Source of the DNA: Dermabacter sp. p3-SID358
GTDB taxonomy: Bacteria; Actinomycetota; Actinomycetes; Actinomycetales; Dermabacteraceae
Length of the DNA: 64,000 bases
Assembly (NCBI RefSeq): GCF_025147465.1
Contig: NZ_JALXOZ010000006.1
Span: 57,239-121,238, forward strand
Direction: 5' to 3'
The translations under genes and the position numbers were made by a program. This document shows, piece after piece, positions 26,301 through 34,981 of this stretch. The notes under the pieces are model-generated. The model did not search any database and was not told the origin of the DNA. It saw only the letters and a list, made by a program, of their open reading frames with translations. Numbering within the stretch: position 1 is the stretch's first letter; each line of letters opens with the position of its first letter.

Positions 26301-26723
26301 ATGAGGTTGATCTGGGTCGCGGTGGCGCTAACGGCGTGTGCTTGTGGGGCCGCAGCCGGAAATAGGATCATTCGCGCACTCTTGCGTCGCATTGAAGGAG
26401 GCGAACTGCGGGCACCAAGTGCGCAGGGGTCCCTTATAAGTGCGCAAAAGGAGCTACCGGGTGGGCGCTGGATCGGCATTCTCGAAAGGCTCGCCGTGTA
26501 TGTGTCGATTGTGGCGGGCTTTCCCGCCGGCATCGCGGTTGTTCTCGCGGTCAAGGGGCTTGGTCGCTACCCGGAGCTTCGCGCTGAAAAGGAGGGGCGC
26601 GAAGCGGCCCGGGTGGGCGAACTCTTCATTATTGGGACTTTTGTCTCCGTGCTCTGGGCTGCCGCCTGGGCGGGAATTGCCGTAGGGGTGCGTGCGCTCA
26701 TCGGGGCGGGGGTATGCGGCTGA
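26301..26723 (+). CDS. small membrane protein divergent from SatD-like gene
   Basis: A 140-residue protein with three hydrophobic helices (about 2-18, 57-80, 106-135). I do not recognise the family. SatD-like genes in other bacteria are often paired with a membrane protein, and this divergent pair fits that habit. Its start is uncertain: ATG at 26301, GTG at 26298 and TTG at 26292 share a frame near GGGAG. A possible cytosolic loop is rich in Arg/Glu (RYPELRAEKEGREAAR). The 145 bases after it hold no supported gene and lead into a terminator shared with kbl. Confidence 0.6.
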   Translation: MRLIWVAVALTACACGAAAGNRIIRALLRRIEGGELRAPSAQGSLISAQKELPGGRWIGILERLAVYVSIVAGFPAGIAVVLAVKGLGRYPELRAEKEGREAARVGELFIIGTFVSVLWAAAWAGIAVGVRALIGAGVCG

Positions 26724-26869
26724 GAAGGGGCAATCAACACGGGACCCGCGAGGACTAGTGACGGGGCAGTTACCTGTACGCTGAGCACGACGATCACTAC
26801 GACGAGCACTGACATGACGTGTATGCAGCGTAGGAAGGCGAATGCTTGAATCGCTGACACGGACAGGAG

Positions 26870-26897
26870 AAAGGCCCGGCATTGATGCCGGGCCTTT
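26870..26897. terminator. bidirectional terminator before kbl 3' end
   Basis: A perfect 11-bp stem, AAAGGCCCGGC/GCCGGGCCTTT with 6-base loop. A- and T-runs on the two sides let it serve both the membrane protein gene and kbl-tdh, which converge here. Confidence 0.85.
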
Positions 26898-26946
26898 CGA
26901 GATATAAGGGGCAAACCCCCACAATCCCTATGCAATCCAGGGCGGA

Positions 26947-28146
26947 TTAGGCGGTTTCCGCGTCACGCGCGGCCACGAACGCGGCGACAGCGCGGTCGAT
27001 ATCCTCGCTCGTGTGCGCGGCAGAAAGCTGCACGCGAATGCGCGCCTTCTCCTTCGGCACAACCGGGTAGCTGAACGCCGTGACATACACACCGTGCTCG
27101 AGCATGCGGTCGGCAATGCGACCCGCGAGGGCGGCGTCACCGAACATGACCGGTACGATCGCGTGCTCGCCGTCAAGGAGCTCGAAGCCGGCTTCGCTCA
27201 TCGCGCTGCGGAAATGCTCGGCGTTCTCGAACAGCTTCGCGCGAAGCTCGCCCGAGTTCTTCACGAGATCGAGCGCGGCGAGGGTCGCCTCGACGATCGC
27301 GGGAGCGAGCGAGTTTGAAAAGAGGTACGGCCTCGCGCGCTGACGCAGCACGTCGATGATCTCCTGATGCGCCGCGACGTAGCCGCCGCTCGCGCCGCCA
27401 AGAGCCTTGCCGAACGTGCCCGTGTAAATGTCCACGCGATCCGATACGCCGAAGTGCTCGGGCGTGCCCGCGCCGGTTTCGCCCATGAAGCCCACGGCGT
27501 GAGAATCGTCGACGAGCACGAGAGCGCCGAACTCATCCGCAAGATCGCAAATCTTGTCGAGGGGAGCGAGATAGCCGTCCATCGAGAACACGCCGTCGGT
27601 CACGATGACCGTTCGGCGCGCACCCTTTGCAGTTTCGAGCTGAGCACGCAGATCGTCCATGTCGGCGTTCTTATAGCGATAGCGCGCGGCCTTCGAGAGG
27701 CGGATGCCATCGATGAGGCTCGCGTGGTTGAGCTCGTCGGAAATGATCGCGTCGTCCTTCGTGAAGAGCGACTCAAACACGCCACCATTCGCGTCGAAAC
27801 ACGAGGAAAAGAGGATCGTGTCGTCCGTGCCGAGGAATTCGCTCAGCTTCTCCTCGAGTTCGAGGTGGCGGTCCTGCGTACCGCAAATGAAGCGCACGCT
27901 TGCCATGCCAAAGCCGCGCTCGTCGAGCGCGCGCTTCGCGGCGGCGATGAGATCGGGGTGGTCGGCGAGGCCGAGGTAGTTGTTCGCGCAGAAGTTCAGG
28001 ACCTCGCGACCCACTTCGCCGCGCGCCGAGGCCGCCTGCACCTCGTTCGACTGCGGAGTGAGAATCGGGCGCTCGTTCTTGAACGTCCCGGCTTCACGGA
28101 TGGCGTTGAGCTCTGCGGCTAGCTCGTCTTTCATGCTCGTGTACAT
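26947..28146 (-). CDS. kbl: glycine C-acetyltransferase (2-amino-3-ketobutyrate CoA ligase)
   Basis: The 399-residue PLP enzyme cleaves 2-amino-3-ketobutyrate with CoA to give glycine and acetyl-CoA, the second step of threonine breakdown. It belongs to the alpha-oxoamine synthase group: [23 protein letters not shown] and the PLP lysine in [15 protein letters not shown] (near 237). The ATG at 28146 follows AAGGAG. tdh lies 9 bases upstream on the same strand, forming the usual tdh-kbl operon, which ends in the bidirectional terminator at 26870. Confidence 0.96.
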   Translation of the reverse strand: MYTSMKDELAAELNAIREAGTFKNERPILTPQSNEVQAASARGEVGREVLNFCANNYLGLADHPDLIAAAKRALDERGFGMASVRFICGTQDRHLELEEKLSEFLGTDDTILFSSCFDANGGVFESLFTKDDAIISDELNHASLIDGIRLSKAARYRYKNADMDDLRAQLETAKGARRTVIVTDGVFSMDGYLAPLDKICDLADEFGALVLVDDSHAVGFMGETGAGTPEHFGVSDRVDIYTGTFGKALGGASGGYVAAHQEIIDVLRQRARPYLFSNSLAPAIVEATLAALDLVKNSGELRAKLFENAEHFRSAMSEAGFELLDGEHAIVPVMFGDAALAGRIADRMLEHGVYVTAFSYPVVPKEKARIRVQLSAAHTSEDIDRAVAAFVAARDAETA

Positions 28147-28155
28147 GGCTACTCC

Positions 28156-29217
28156 TTAAATGTTTTCCCAGTCGAGAACGATCTTGCCCGCCTCACCTGA
28201 ACGCGCGAGCGCATAGGCGTCCGCCCACTTCTCGGCGGGCAGAACGTCGGTCACGGTCGAGAGCACGCGTTCGCGAAGAATCTTCGACGTGCGCACCATG
28301 GCGTTCATGGCGTTCCACGTCTCGAACATCTCGCGCCCATAGATGCCCTGAAGGGTGAGCATGCGCGTCACGACGGTCGTCCAGTTGATCTCGAACTGCT
28401 TCGACGGCAGACCGAGCATCGAAATCTTGCCGCCGTGGTTCATGTTGTCGATCATGTCCTGGAGGGCGATCGCCTGGCCCGAGATCTCGAGTCCCACGTC
28501 GAAGCCCTCGCGCATCCCGAGCGAAGCCTGCGTGTCTCTAATACGCGATTGCGAAACATCGATCTGGGCGTCGGTGCCCATTTTTTTGGCCATCTCGAGG
28601 CGGTGATCCTTCACGTCGGTGATCGCGATGTAGCGGGCACCCGCGTGGCGGGCAACGGCGGCGCACATGAGCCCGATCGGGCCGGCGCCCGTGATGAGGA
28701 CGTCCTCGCCAACGATGGGGAACTTGAGGGTCGTGTGCACGGCGTTGCCAAGAGGGTCGAAAATGGCGCCGAGCTCGGGCGTGATGACCCCTTCGTTGCC
28801 GTCGTTGTGGTGAACCCACACGTTCTGCTGAGGAACGACGACGTATTCGGCGAAGGCGCCGTCGCGCTGCACACCGATCGAGCGGGTGCGGATGCACATG
28901 TGGCGTCGGCCCGCGCGGCAATTGCGGCAAATTCCGCACACAACGTGACCTTCGCCTGAGATGCGGTCGCCAACTTTGACATCAACGACGTCATCACCAA
29001 TCTCGGTCACCTCGCCGTAGAACTCGTGACCGGGAGTGAAGGGAACGTTGTCGCACATGTCTTGCGCGGAAGCGTCCCATTCGAGGATGTGGAGGTCGGT
29101 GCCACAAATGCCCGCGCGCATGACGCGAACCTTAACGTCGTTCGGACCGATCTGCGGCTCCGGGATGTCAACGATGTCGAGCCCCTTGTGCGGGGCAGCC
29201 TTGCGAAGGGCTTTCAT
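28156..29217 (-). CDS. tdh: L-threonine 3-dehydrogenase
   Basis: The 353-residue zinc-dependent medium-chain dehydrogenase oxidises threonine with NAD to 2-amino-3-ketobutyrate. Catalytic zinc ligands are in GICGTDLHI (Cys38) and GHEFYGEV; the structural zinc site is CGICRNCRAGRRHMC; the NAD fold has GAGPIGLM. It passes its unstable product to Kbl, encoded 9 bases downstream. AGAGAGG precedes the ATG. The operon is divergent from hrpA. Confidence 0.95.
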   Translation of the reverse strand: MKALRKAAPHKGLDIVDIPEPQIGPNDVKVRVMRAGICGTDLHILEWDASAQDMCDNVPFTPGHEFYGEVTEIGDDVVDVKVGDRISGEGHVVCGICRNCRAGRRHMCIRTRSIGVQRDGAFAEYVVVPQQNVWVHHNDGNEGVITPELGAIFDPLGNAVHTTLKFPIVGEDVLITGAGPIGLMCAAVARHAGARYIAITDVKDHRLEMAKKMGTDAQIDVSQSRIRDTQASLGMREGFDVGLEISGQAIALQDMIDNMNHGGKISMLGLPSKQFEINWTTVVTRMLTLQGIYGREMFETWNAMNAMVRTSKILRERVLSTVTDVLPAEKWADAYALARSGEAGKIVLDWENI

Positions 29218-29369
29218 AGGAACCTCTCTGTTCGGTAAGGATGCGACTCAATCGTAGGGGCGTGGTGCTGAACGCGACTCGGATGCGGGGCGGGCGGCGG
29301 CATGGGAGGGCTGCTCGTGTCCACTCGCACGGACGGGGGCCGCCACGCGGCGACTACGATGGAGGGGAT

Positions 29370-32300
29370 ATGACCTTGAGGAACGAGAACACCGGCGCGC
29401 GCCCCGACATCAGAGAGTCGCGCCTCGCGATCACCTACCCCGCTGATTTGCCCGTCTCGCAGCAGCGCGAGGAGATCCAACGCGCAATCCGCGACAACCA
29501 GATCGTGATCGTCGCGGGTGAAACAGGCTCGGGCAAAACAACACAGCTTCCGAAGATGCTGCTCGAACTCGGATACGGCGCTCGCGGCCGCATGATCGGG
29601 CACACCCAACCCCGAAGGATCGCCGCCCGGAGTGTCGCGAGCCGCATCGCGCACGAACTTGGCGAGAAGCTCGGCGAGGGAACCGTCGGATACCAAGTGC
29701 GGTTCATGAAGACCACCGCGGAATCCACGCGACTCAAGGTCATGACCGACGGCATCCTCCTTTCAGAGATCCACGGCGATCGCCAGTTGAAGAAATACGA
29801 CGCGATCATCATCGACGAGGCCCACGAACGCAGCCTCACGATCGACATGCTGCTCGGCTACCTCAAGCGCATCGCGCGCCGCCGCCCTGACCTCAAGATC
29901 ATCATCACCTCGGCAACGATCGATCCCGAGCGCTTTGCGGAGTTTTTCGGCAAGAAGGACCGCGCGGGCGAGCTTCACCCCGCGCCCATCATCGAGGTCT
30001 CGGGCCGCACCTACCCGGTGGAGATCCGCTACCGGCCCCTCGTGATTGAGCCCGAGATAGAGGAGGACGACGACCTCGCCGACCTCCGTAGCGAAGAGCG
30101 GGACCTCACAGAAGCAATCACCGACGCGTGCGACGAGCTCATCGCGGAAGGTCCGGGTGACATCCTCGTGTTCCTCCCGGGCGAGCGCGAGATCCGCGAA
30201 GTGGGGGAGGAGCTCGAAGCGCACCTCCACAAACGCGGGGGAGCCGCGAGCCGCACCGACGTTCTCCCCCTGTTCGGGCGCCTCTCCGAGCAGGACCAGC
30301 AGAAGATCTTCAGCCCCCCGAAGGGCGGCCGCCGCAGAATCGTGCTTGCGACCAACGTCGCGGAAACCTCGCTCACGGTCCCCGGTATTAAATACGTCGT
30401 CGATTCGGGCCTCGCGCGCATCTCGCGCTACTCCCAACGCACGAAGGTACAGCGCCTGCCTATCGAACCCATCAGCCAGGCGAGCGCGAAGCAGCGATCG
30501 GGGCGCTCGGGACGCACGAGCCCCGGCGTTGCGATTCGCCTTTATTCCGAGCAGGATTTCGAATCTCGACCCGAGTTCACCGAGCCCGAGATTCTCCGCA
30601 CGGCACTCGCGAGCGTCGTGCTGCAAATGACCGCGCTCGGTCTCGGCGATATTGAGAGTTTCGAGTTCGTCGAGGCTCCCGACAAGCGTGCGGTGCGCGA
30701 CGGCGTGCGCCTCCTTGAGGAACTCGGCGCAATTCGCCCCGAGAAGAACGCTCCCGGAGGCCGCACCCTCACACGCATTGGCGAACAGATTTCGCGTTTT
30801 CCGCTCGACCCGCGCATGGCGCGCATGCTCCTTGAGGCGCACGAGAGAGGAGCGCTTCGCGAGGTTCTTGTGATTGTCGCGGCTCTCTCGATCCAGGACC
30901 CGCGTGAGAGGCCGCTCGAGAAAAAAGCCCAAGCCGACCAGCAACACGCGCGTTTCACGCACGAGACGAGCGACTTTCTCACCTACCTCAACCTGTGGAA
31001 TCACCTGAGTGAGCGCAAAAAGAAACTCTCGAACTCCGCGTTCAAGCGCGAGGTCAAGAGCGAATACCTGCACTACGTGCGCATTCGCGAATGGTGGGAT
31101 TTGCACGCGCAGCTCAAAGACATGTGCCGCGACGTGGGATTGCGGCCGTCGGATAACCCCGCCGGTGATGCGGCGATCCATCAGAGCCTGCTCGCGGGGC
31201 TTTTGAGCCACGTGGGGCTCTATGACGAGCGCACGCGCGAGTACCAGGGTGCGCGCAACTCCCATTTTGTGATCTGGCCGGGGAGCGCGATCGCGAAGAA
31301 ACGCCACGACTACGTCATGGCCGCCGAACTCGTAGAAACCTCACGCCTGTTTGCGCGCACCGCCGCGAAAATTGATCCCGCGTGGATCGAAGACGTGGGC
31401 GCGCACGTGCTTAGGCGCTCCTACTCCGAACCACACTGGAGCTCGAAAAAGGCAAGCGCGATGGCCTACGAAAAAGCGACCCTCTTCGGCGTTCCCGTGG
31501 TCGCGCGCCGCGCCGTCCCATACGGGCGCATCGATCCCGAGCTCTCGCGCGAGATCTTCATCCAGCACGCACTCATCGAGGGGCAGTGGAATACGCGCCA
31601 CCATTTTTTCCGCGACAACGTGCGCCTCATCGAGGAACTCGAGGAACTCGAGAATAAAGCGAGGCGCAGGGACCTCATCGCGGGTGACGCCGCGCTCTTC
31701 GAGTTCTACGACGCGCGCATCCCGAAGAAAGTCACGAGCGGCAGGCACTTCGATTCGTGGTGGAAGAAGCAGCGCCATGAAACCCCGGATCTTCTCAACC
31801 TCACGCGCGACATCCTGCTCGCGGACGACGCCGAGGAGCAGGCCGCAGGCTTCCCCGATACGTGGGTGCAGGGAGATATCACGCTCGCGCTTCGCTACGC
31901 GTTTGAGCCTTCGACTCGAGGGGAGTCCGACGGTTCCCGGCAAACATCGAAGGGGACGTTCAACGACGGTGTCACGGCGCTTGTTCCCCTCGCCGTGCTC
32001 GGCAGACTCTCGCCAGCAGGTTTCGATTGGCTCGTGCCCGGCATGCGCGAGGAAAAGATCGTGGAACTCATTCGCACGCTCCCGAAGCCGATCCGCCGCC
32101 ACCTCATCCCCGCTCCGGATAAGGCCCGTGCCGTCGCACAGGTCCTGCGCGAGGATGACCCGAACGCGGGGGAGAGGTTCGTTGAGGCCGTCGCCGACGA
32201 ACTCGTGGCGCTCCCCGGTGTCCCCGACGACCTTCCGCTCTACGGAGACGAGTTCGACGCGTCGAAGCTCCCCGCGCACTTGCGCATGCATTTTTCTATT

Positions 32301-33290
32301 CGCGACGATCGCGGCCGTGAGATCGGCTCGGGCGATGACCTCGAAGCCCTTAAAAAGCACCACCGCGCGCGCGTCGAATCCAGCGCAGCGCGCCAGGTCG
32401 AGTCATTCGGGGACCGCGATCTCGAGGGCTTCCCCGATTTCGAAATTCCGCACACGAAGCGCAACCGGCAGGGTGGGCTCAACGTCGTCGTCTATCCCGC
32501 GCTCAAGTTGCGTGAGGAAGGCGGCGCGGTGAGTGTCGATCTCACCGCGATGCCCACAGCGCTCGATCAGCGCCGCGAGCATGTGCGCGCCGTGACGCAT
32601 CTCGTGACGCAGGCGCTCGGTTCCGATTCGGTGCAGGTTCTTTCTTCGCTCCCAAACCCCACGAAACTTGCGATCTCGCAATCGAGCTACGGGAGCGCGA
32701 AGTCGCTCCTCGCGGATGCCTCTCTCGCGGCGACCGCGGAGCTCATCTCGCGCACCGAAAGCAACGGCCTCGTCTTCACAAAGCCCGAGTTCGATGCACT
32801 CGTGGACGTGGTTCGCGCGGAGCATGCCGACCTTTCGCGCACGCTCGTGCTCGCCGCGATCGACGCTCTCGCCGTGCACGGGAAGCTCCAGCGCGCCGTT
32901 TCGAAGGTGTCGAGCCTCGCGGTTCTTCAGCAGCTAACCCAGATTCGCGAACACGCCGATGCACTCACCTCGGGACGGTTCATTTCGCGCACGCCGGCGA
33001 ACATCGTTCCCGAGATTCCCCGCTACCTCAAGGCCGATCTCCACAGGATCGAAAAAATGCAGGACAACCCGGCTCGTGACGCGCAGCTCGCGTGGCAGCT
33101 CGAAGATCTCGCGGGCATGTTCGAGAAGGCGAAGCAGAAGCTCTCAGCCGAGGCCCTCGAGAGCGAGCAGGCTCGCGAAATACCGTGGATGCTCGAGGAG
33201 CTTCGCGTCTCTTTCTTCGCGCAGCAGCTCGGAACGCGGTACACGGTTTCGGAAAAAAGAGTGCGTCGGGCGGTGGCGGATCTCGGCTAA
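29370..33290 (+). CDS. hrpA: DEAH-box ATP-dependent RNA helicase HrpA
   Basis: A 1306-residue DEAH helicase. Motif I GETGSGKTTQ is at 50-59, DEAH in IIIDEAHERSLTIDM near 150, SAT in ITSATIDPERF, and motif VI in KQRSGRSGRTSPG. The helicase-associated domain and a long C-terminal DUF3418 region follow, giving the full HrpA length. HrpA acts on mRNA and ribosomes; E. coli HrpA resolves stalled ribosomes. The ATG at 29370 directly follows GGAGGGGAT and is preferred over earlier frames. An Arg/Gly/Ser-rich insertion near residue 850 (RGESDGSRQTSKG) is encoded by a variant of the dispersed CCGTCGGAC motif. Confidence 0.95.
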   Translation: MTLRNENTGARPDIRESRLAITYPADLPVSQQREEIQRAIRDNQIVIVAGETGSGKTTQLPKMLLELGYGARGRMIGHTQPRRIAARSVASRIAHELGEKLGEGTVGYQVRFMKTTAESTRLKVMTDGILLSEIHGDRQLKKYDAIIIDEAHERSLTIDMLLGYLKRIARRRPDLKIIITSATIDPERFAEFFGKKDRAGELHPAPIIEVSGRTYPVEIRYRPLVIEPEIEEDDDLADLRSEERDLTEAITDACDELIAEGPGDILVFLPGEREIREVGEELEAHLHKRGGAASRTDVLPLFGRLSEQDQQKIFSPPKGGRRRIVLATNVAETSLTVPGIKYVVDSGLARISRYSQRTKVQRLPIEPISQASAKQRSGRSGRTSPGVAIRLYSEQDFESRPEFTEPEILRTALASVVLQMTALGLGDIESFEFVEAPDKRAVRDGVRLLEELGAIRPEKNAPGGRTLTRIGEQISRFPLDPRMARMLLEAHERGALREVLVIVAALSIQDPRERPLEKKAQADQQHARFTHETSDFLTYLNLWNHLSERKKKLSNSAFKREVKSEYLHYVRIREWWDLHAQLKDMCRDVGLRPSDNPAGDAAIHQSLLAGLLSHVGLYDERTREYQGARNSHFVIWPGSAIAKKRHDYVMAAELVETSRLFARTAAKIDPAWIEDVGAHVLRRSYSEPHWSSKKASAMAYEKATLFGVPVVARRAVPYGRIDPELSREIFIQHALIEGQWNTRHHFFRDNVRLIEELEELENKARRRDLIAGDAALFEFYDARIPKKVTSGRHFDSWWKKQRHETPDLLNLTRDILLADDAEEQAAGFPDTWVQGDITLALRYAFEPSTRGESDGSRQTSKGTFNDGVTALVPLAVLGRLSPAGFDWLVPGMREEKIVELIRTLPKPIRRHLIPAPDKARAVAQVLREDDPNAGERFVEAVADELVALPGVPDDLPLYGDEFDASKLPAHLRMHFSIRDDRGREIGSGDDLEALKKHHRARVESSAARQVESFGDRDLEGFPDFEIPHTKRNRQGGLNVVVYPALKLREEGGAVSVDLTAMPTALDQRREHVRAVTHLVTQALGSDSVQVLSSLPNPTKLAISQSSYGSAKSLLADASLAATAELISRTESNGLVFTKPEFDALVDVVRAEHADLSRTLVLAAIDALAVHGKLQRAVSKVSSLAVLQQLTQIREHADALTSGRFISRTPANIVPEIPRYLKADLHRIEKMQDNPARDAQLAWQLEDLAGMFEKAKQKLSAEALESEQAREIPWMLEELRVSFFAQQLGTRYTVSEKRVRRAVADLG

Positions 33291-33330
33291 GTCCCGACGA
33301 GAGGTCCCGGTGCGTGGAAAGATGATGGGC

Positions 33331-34524
33331 ATGGCCAAGAACACACCCGAGAACACCGAACCAATGCGCCTTGCGACCGGTACTGAGTCCGTCGAGCGCC
33401 GCATTTTCGAGGCTCACGAGGGCGGGAAGCTCGCGGTCGAGCCCACCGCTCCTATCGACAATGCCGATGACCTCGCGATCGTTTACACCCCGGGTGTCGC
33501 CCGCGTTGTGGAAGAGATCGCCGAACATCCCGAGAAAGCGCGCGAATACACGATTAAGAAAAATACGGTCGCGGTCGTGACTGACGGCTCCGCGATCCTG
33601 GGACTTGGGGATCGCGGGCCGATCGCTGCGCTTCCCGTTATGGAGGGCAAGGCGGCGCTGTTCTCGCGCTTCGCGGGCGTGGATGCCTTCCCGATCTGCC
33701 TCGACGCGTACGACGTGGACGAGATCGTCGCTCACGTCAAGGCGATAGCCCCCGCGTTCGCGGGCATCAACCTCGAGGACATCTCGGCGCCACGCTGCTT
33801 TGAAATCGAGGATCGCTTGCGCGCCGAACTTGATATCCCCGTTTTCCATGACGACCAACACGGCACAGCGGTGTGCGTGCTCGCGGCTCTCACCAACGCC
33901 CTCACGGTGGTGGGCAAGAGCATCGCAGATGTCCGCATCGCGATGTCGGGCGCTGGCGCCGCGGGCACGGCGATCCTTCGCCTCCTCCTCGCGGCGGGCG
34001 CACGAGACGTGATCGTCACCAACTCGAAGGGCATCGTGAACGCGGGCCGCGAGGAGGGAGACCGCCTCGAATGGATCGCGGGCGTCACGAATCCCCGCGG
34101 CGTCAAAGGTGGGCTTCGCGAGGCCGTAAACGGCGCCGATGTGTTCATCGGCGTGAGTGCGCCGAATATCCTTGACGAGGCGATGCTGAAGAGTATGAAC
34201 GAGCGCGCGGTCGTCTTTGCTCTTTCGAATCCCGTGCCCGAGATTGACCCGGACATCGCGTGGAAACACGCCGCTGTCGTCGCGACCGGCCGCAGCGATT
34301 TCGCGAACCAGATCAACAATGTTCTCGCCTTCCCGGGCGTATTCCGGGGCCTCATTGATGTCCACGCTCGCGAAGTCACCGACGAGGCTCTCCTCGCGGC
34401 GGCGCAGGCAATCGCCGCTGTCGTGAGCGAGCATGAGCTCTCGGCGCGTCACATCGTGCCAAGCGTGTTTGACGAGCGCGTCACTCCGGCCGTTGCCCGA
34501 GCTGTCGCAGGCGCGCGTGGTTAG
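33331..34524 (+). CDS. NAD(P)-dependent malic enzyme
   Basis: The 397-residue enzyme oxidatively decarboxylates malate to pyruvate. It is of the short bacterial type: YTPGVARVVEEIAEHPE with the catalytic Tyr, LEDISAPRCFEIE (metal ligands), FHDDQHGTAVC and the NAD-fold GAGAAGTAI. The start at 33331 puts GGAAAG nine bases before the ATG; two other ATGs at 33322 and 33325 are in frame but too close to it. The preceding open frame runs into hrpA and is not part of the gene. DUF3039 follows by 9 bases. Confidence 0.92.
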   Translation: MAKNTPENTEPMRLATGTESVERRIFEAHEGGKLAVEPTAPIDNADDLAIVYTPGVARVVEEIAEHPEKAREYTIKKNTVAVVTDGSAILGLGDRGPIAALPVMEGKAALFSRFAGVDAFPICLDAYDVDEIVAHVKAIAPAFAGINLEDISAPRCFEIEDRLRAELDIPVFHDDQHGTAVCVLAALTNALTVVGKSIADVRIAMSGAGAAGTAILRLLLAAGARDVIVTNSKGIVNAGREEGDRLEWIAGVTNPRGVKGGLREAVNGADVFIGVSAPNILDEAMLKSMNERAVVFALSNPVPEIDPDIAWKHAAVVATGRSDFANQINNVLAFPGVFRGLIDVHAREVTDEALLAAAQAIAAVVSEHELSARHIVPSVFDERVTPAVARAVAGARG

Positions 34525-34533
34525 GATCGTGGC

Positions 34534-34941
34534 ATGAGAATTTCACGCATTCACGTCACGGCCTCGATCTCGGACCCGAACTCCCCTGACCACGGCGCTC
34601 CTCAGGCGCCCGCGGCTCCCGGGGCTGCGCCGAGTTCGACCGCGGTGCTCGAGCGTGAGGAGCAAACGGAGGACGCCGATCCCGGTGATCACGACCGCTT
34701 CGCGCATTACGTGCAGAAGGAGAAGATTGCGAAGGCCGCGCTCAACAATTCGCCCGTGATTGCGCTGTGCGGCAAGGTCTGGGTTCCGGGCCGCGACCCG
34801 AAGAAGTACCCCGTGTGCCCGCAGTGCAAGGAGATCTTCGAGGGCATTGGTGACGGAGGCAACTCGGGCGAGGGTGACGACAAAGGCCGAGGTAAGAGCG
34901 GTTTTGGTGGTTTCCGAGGGCTCTTCGGTTCGGGTCGCTAA
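34534..34941 (+). CDS. DUF3039 family zinc-ribbon-like protein
   Basis: A 135-residue actinobacterial DUF3039 protein. An acidic, Pro/Ala-rich N-terminal part (about 1-60) is followed by the conserved FAHYVQKEKIAKAALNNSPVIALCGKVW and PVCPQCKEIFE, where one Cys and a CxxC pair could hold zinc. The C-terminal tail is Gly/Lys-rich. Function is unknown; it is almost always next to a DEAH/DEAD helicase gene, which follows here 40 bases later. TAGGAT lies exactly 6 bases before the ATG and overlaps the malic-enzyme stop, so it appears to be leaderless. Confidence 0.85.
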   Translation: MRISRIHVTASISDPNSPDHGAPQAPAAPGAAPSSTAVLEREEQTEDADPGDHDRFAHYVQKEKIAKAALNNSPVIALCGKVWVPGRDPKKYPVCPQCKEIFEGIGDGGNSGEGDDKGRGKSGFGGFRGLFGSGR

Positions 34942-34981
34942 AGCGCTCTAAGGGCTCCCGGGTCTATCGTGGAGGGCGCCT

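Noticed and set aside
26567..26935. Hydrophobic minus-strand frame between the membrane gene and kbl
   Set aside because: No ribosome site, overlaps a supported gene and runs through a terminator.
29763..33290. Long minus-strand frames across hrpA and the malic enzyme gene
   Set aside because: Same antisense effect: His/Arg/Asp-rich reading, no ribosome sites, and full coverage by well-supported plus-strand genes.
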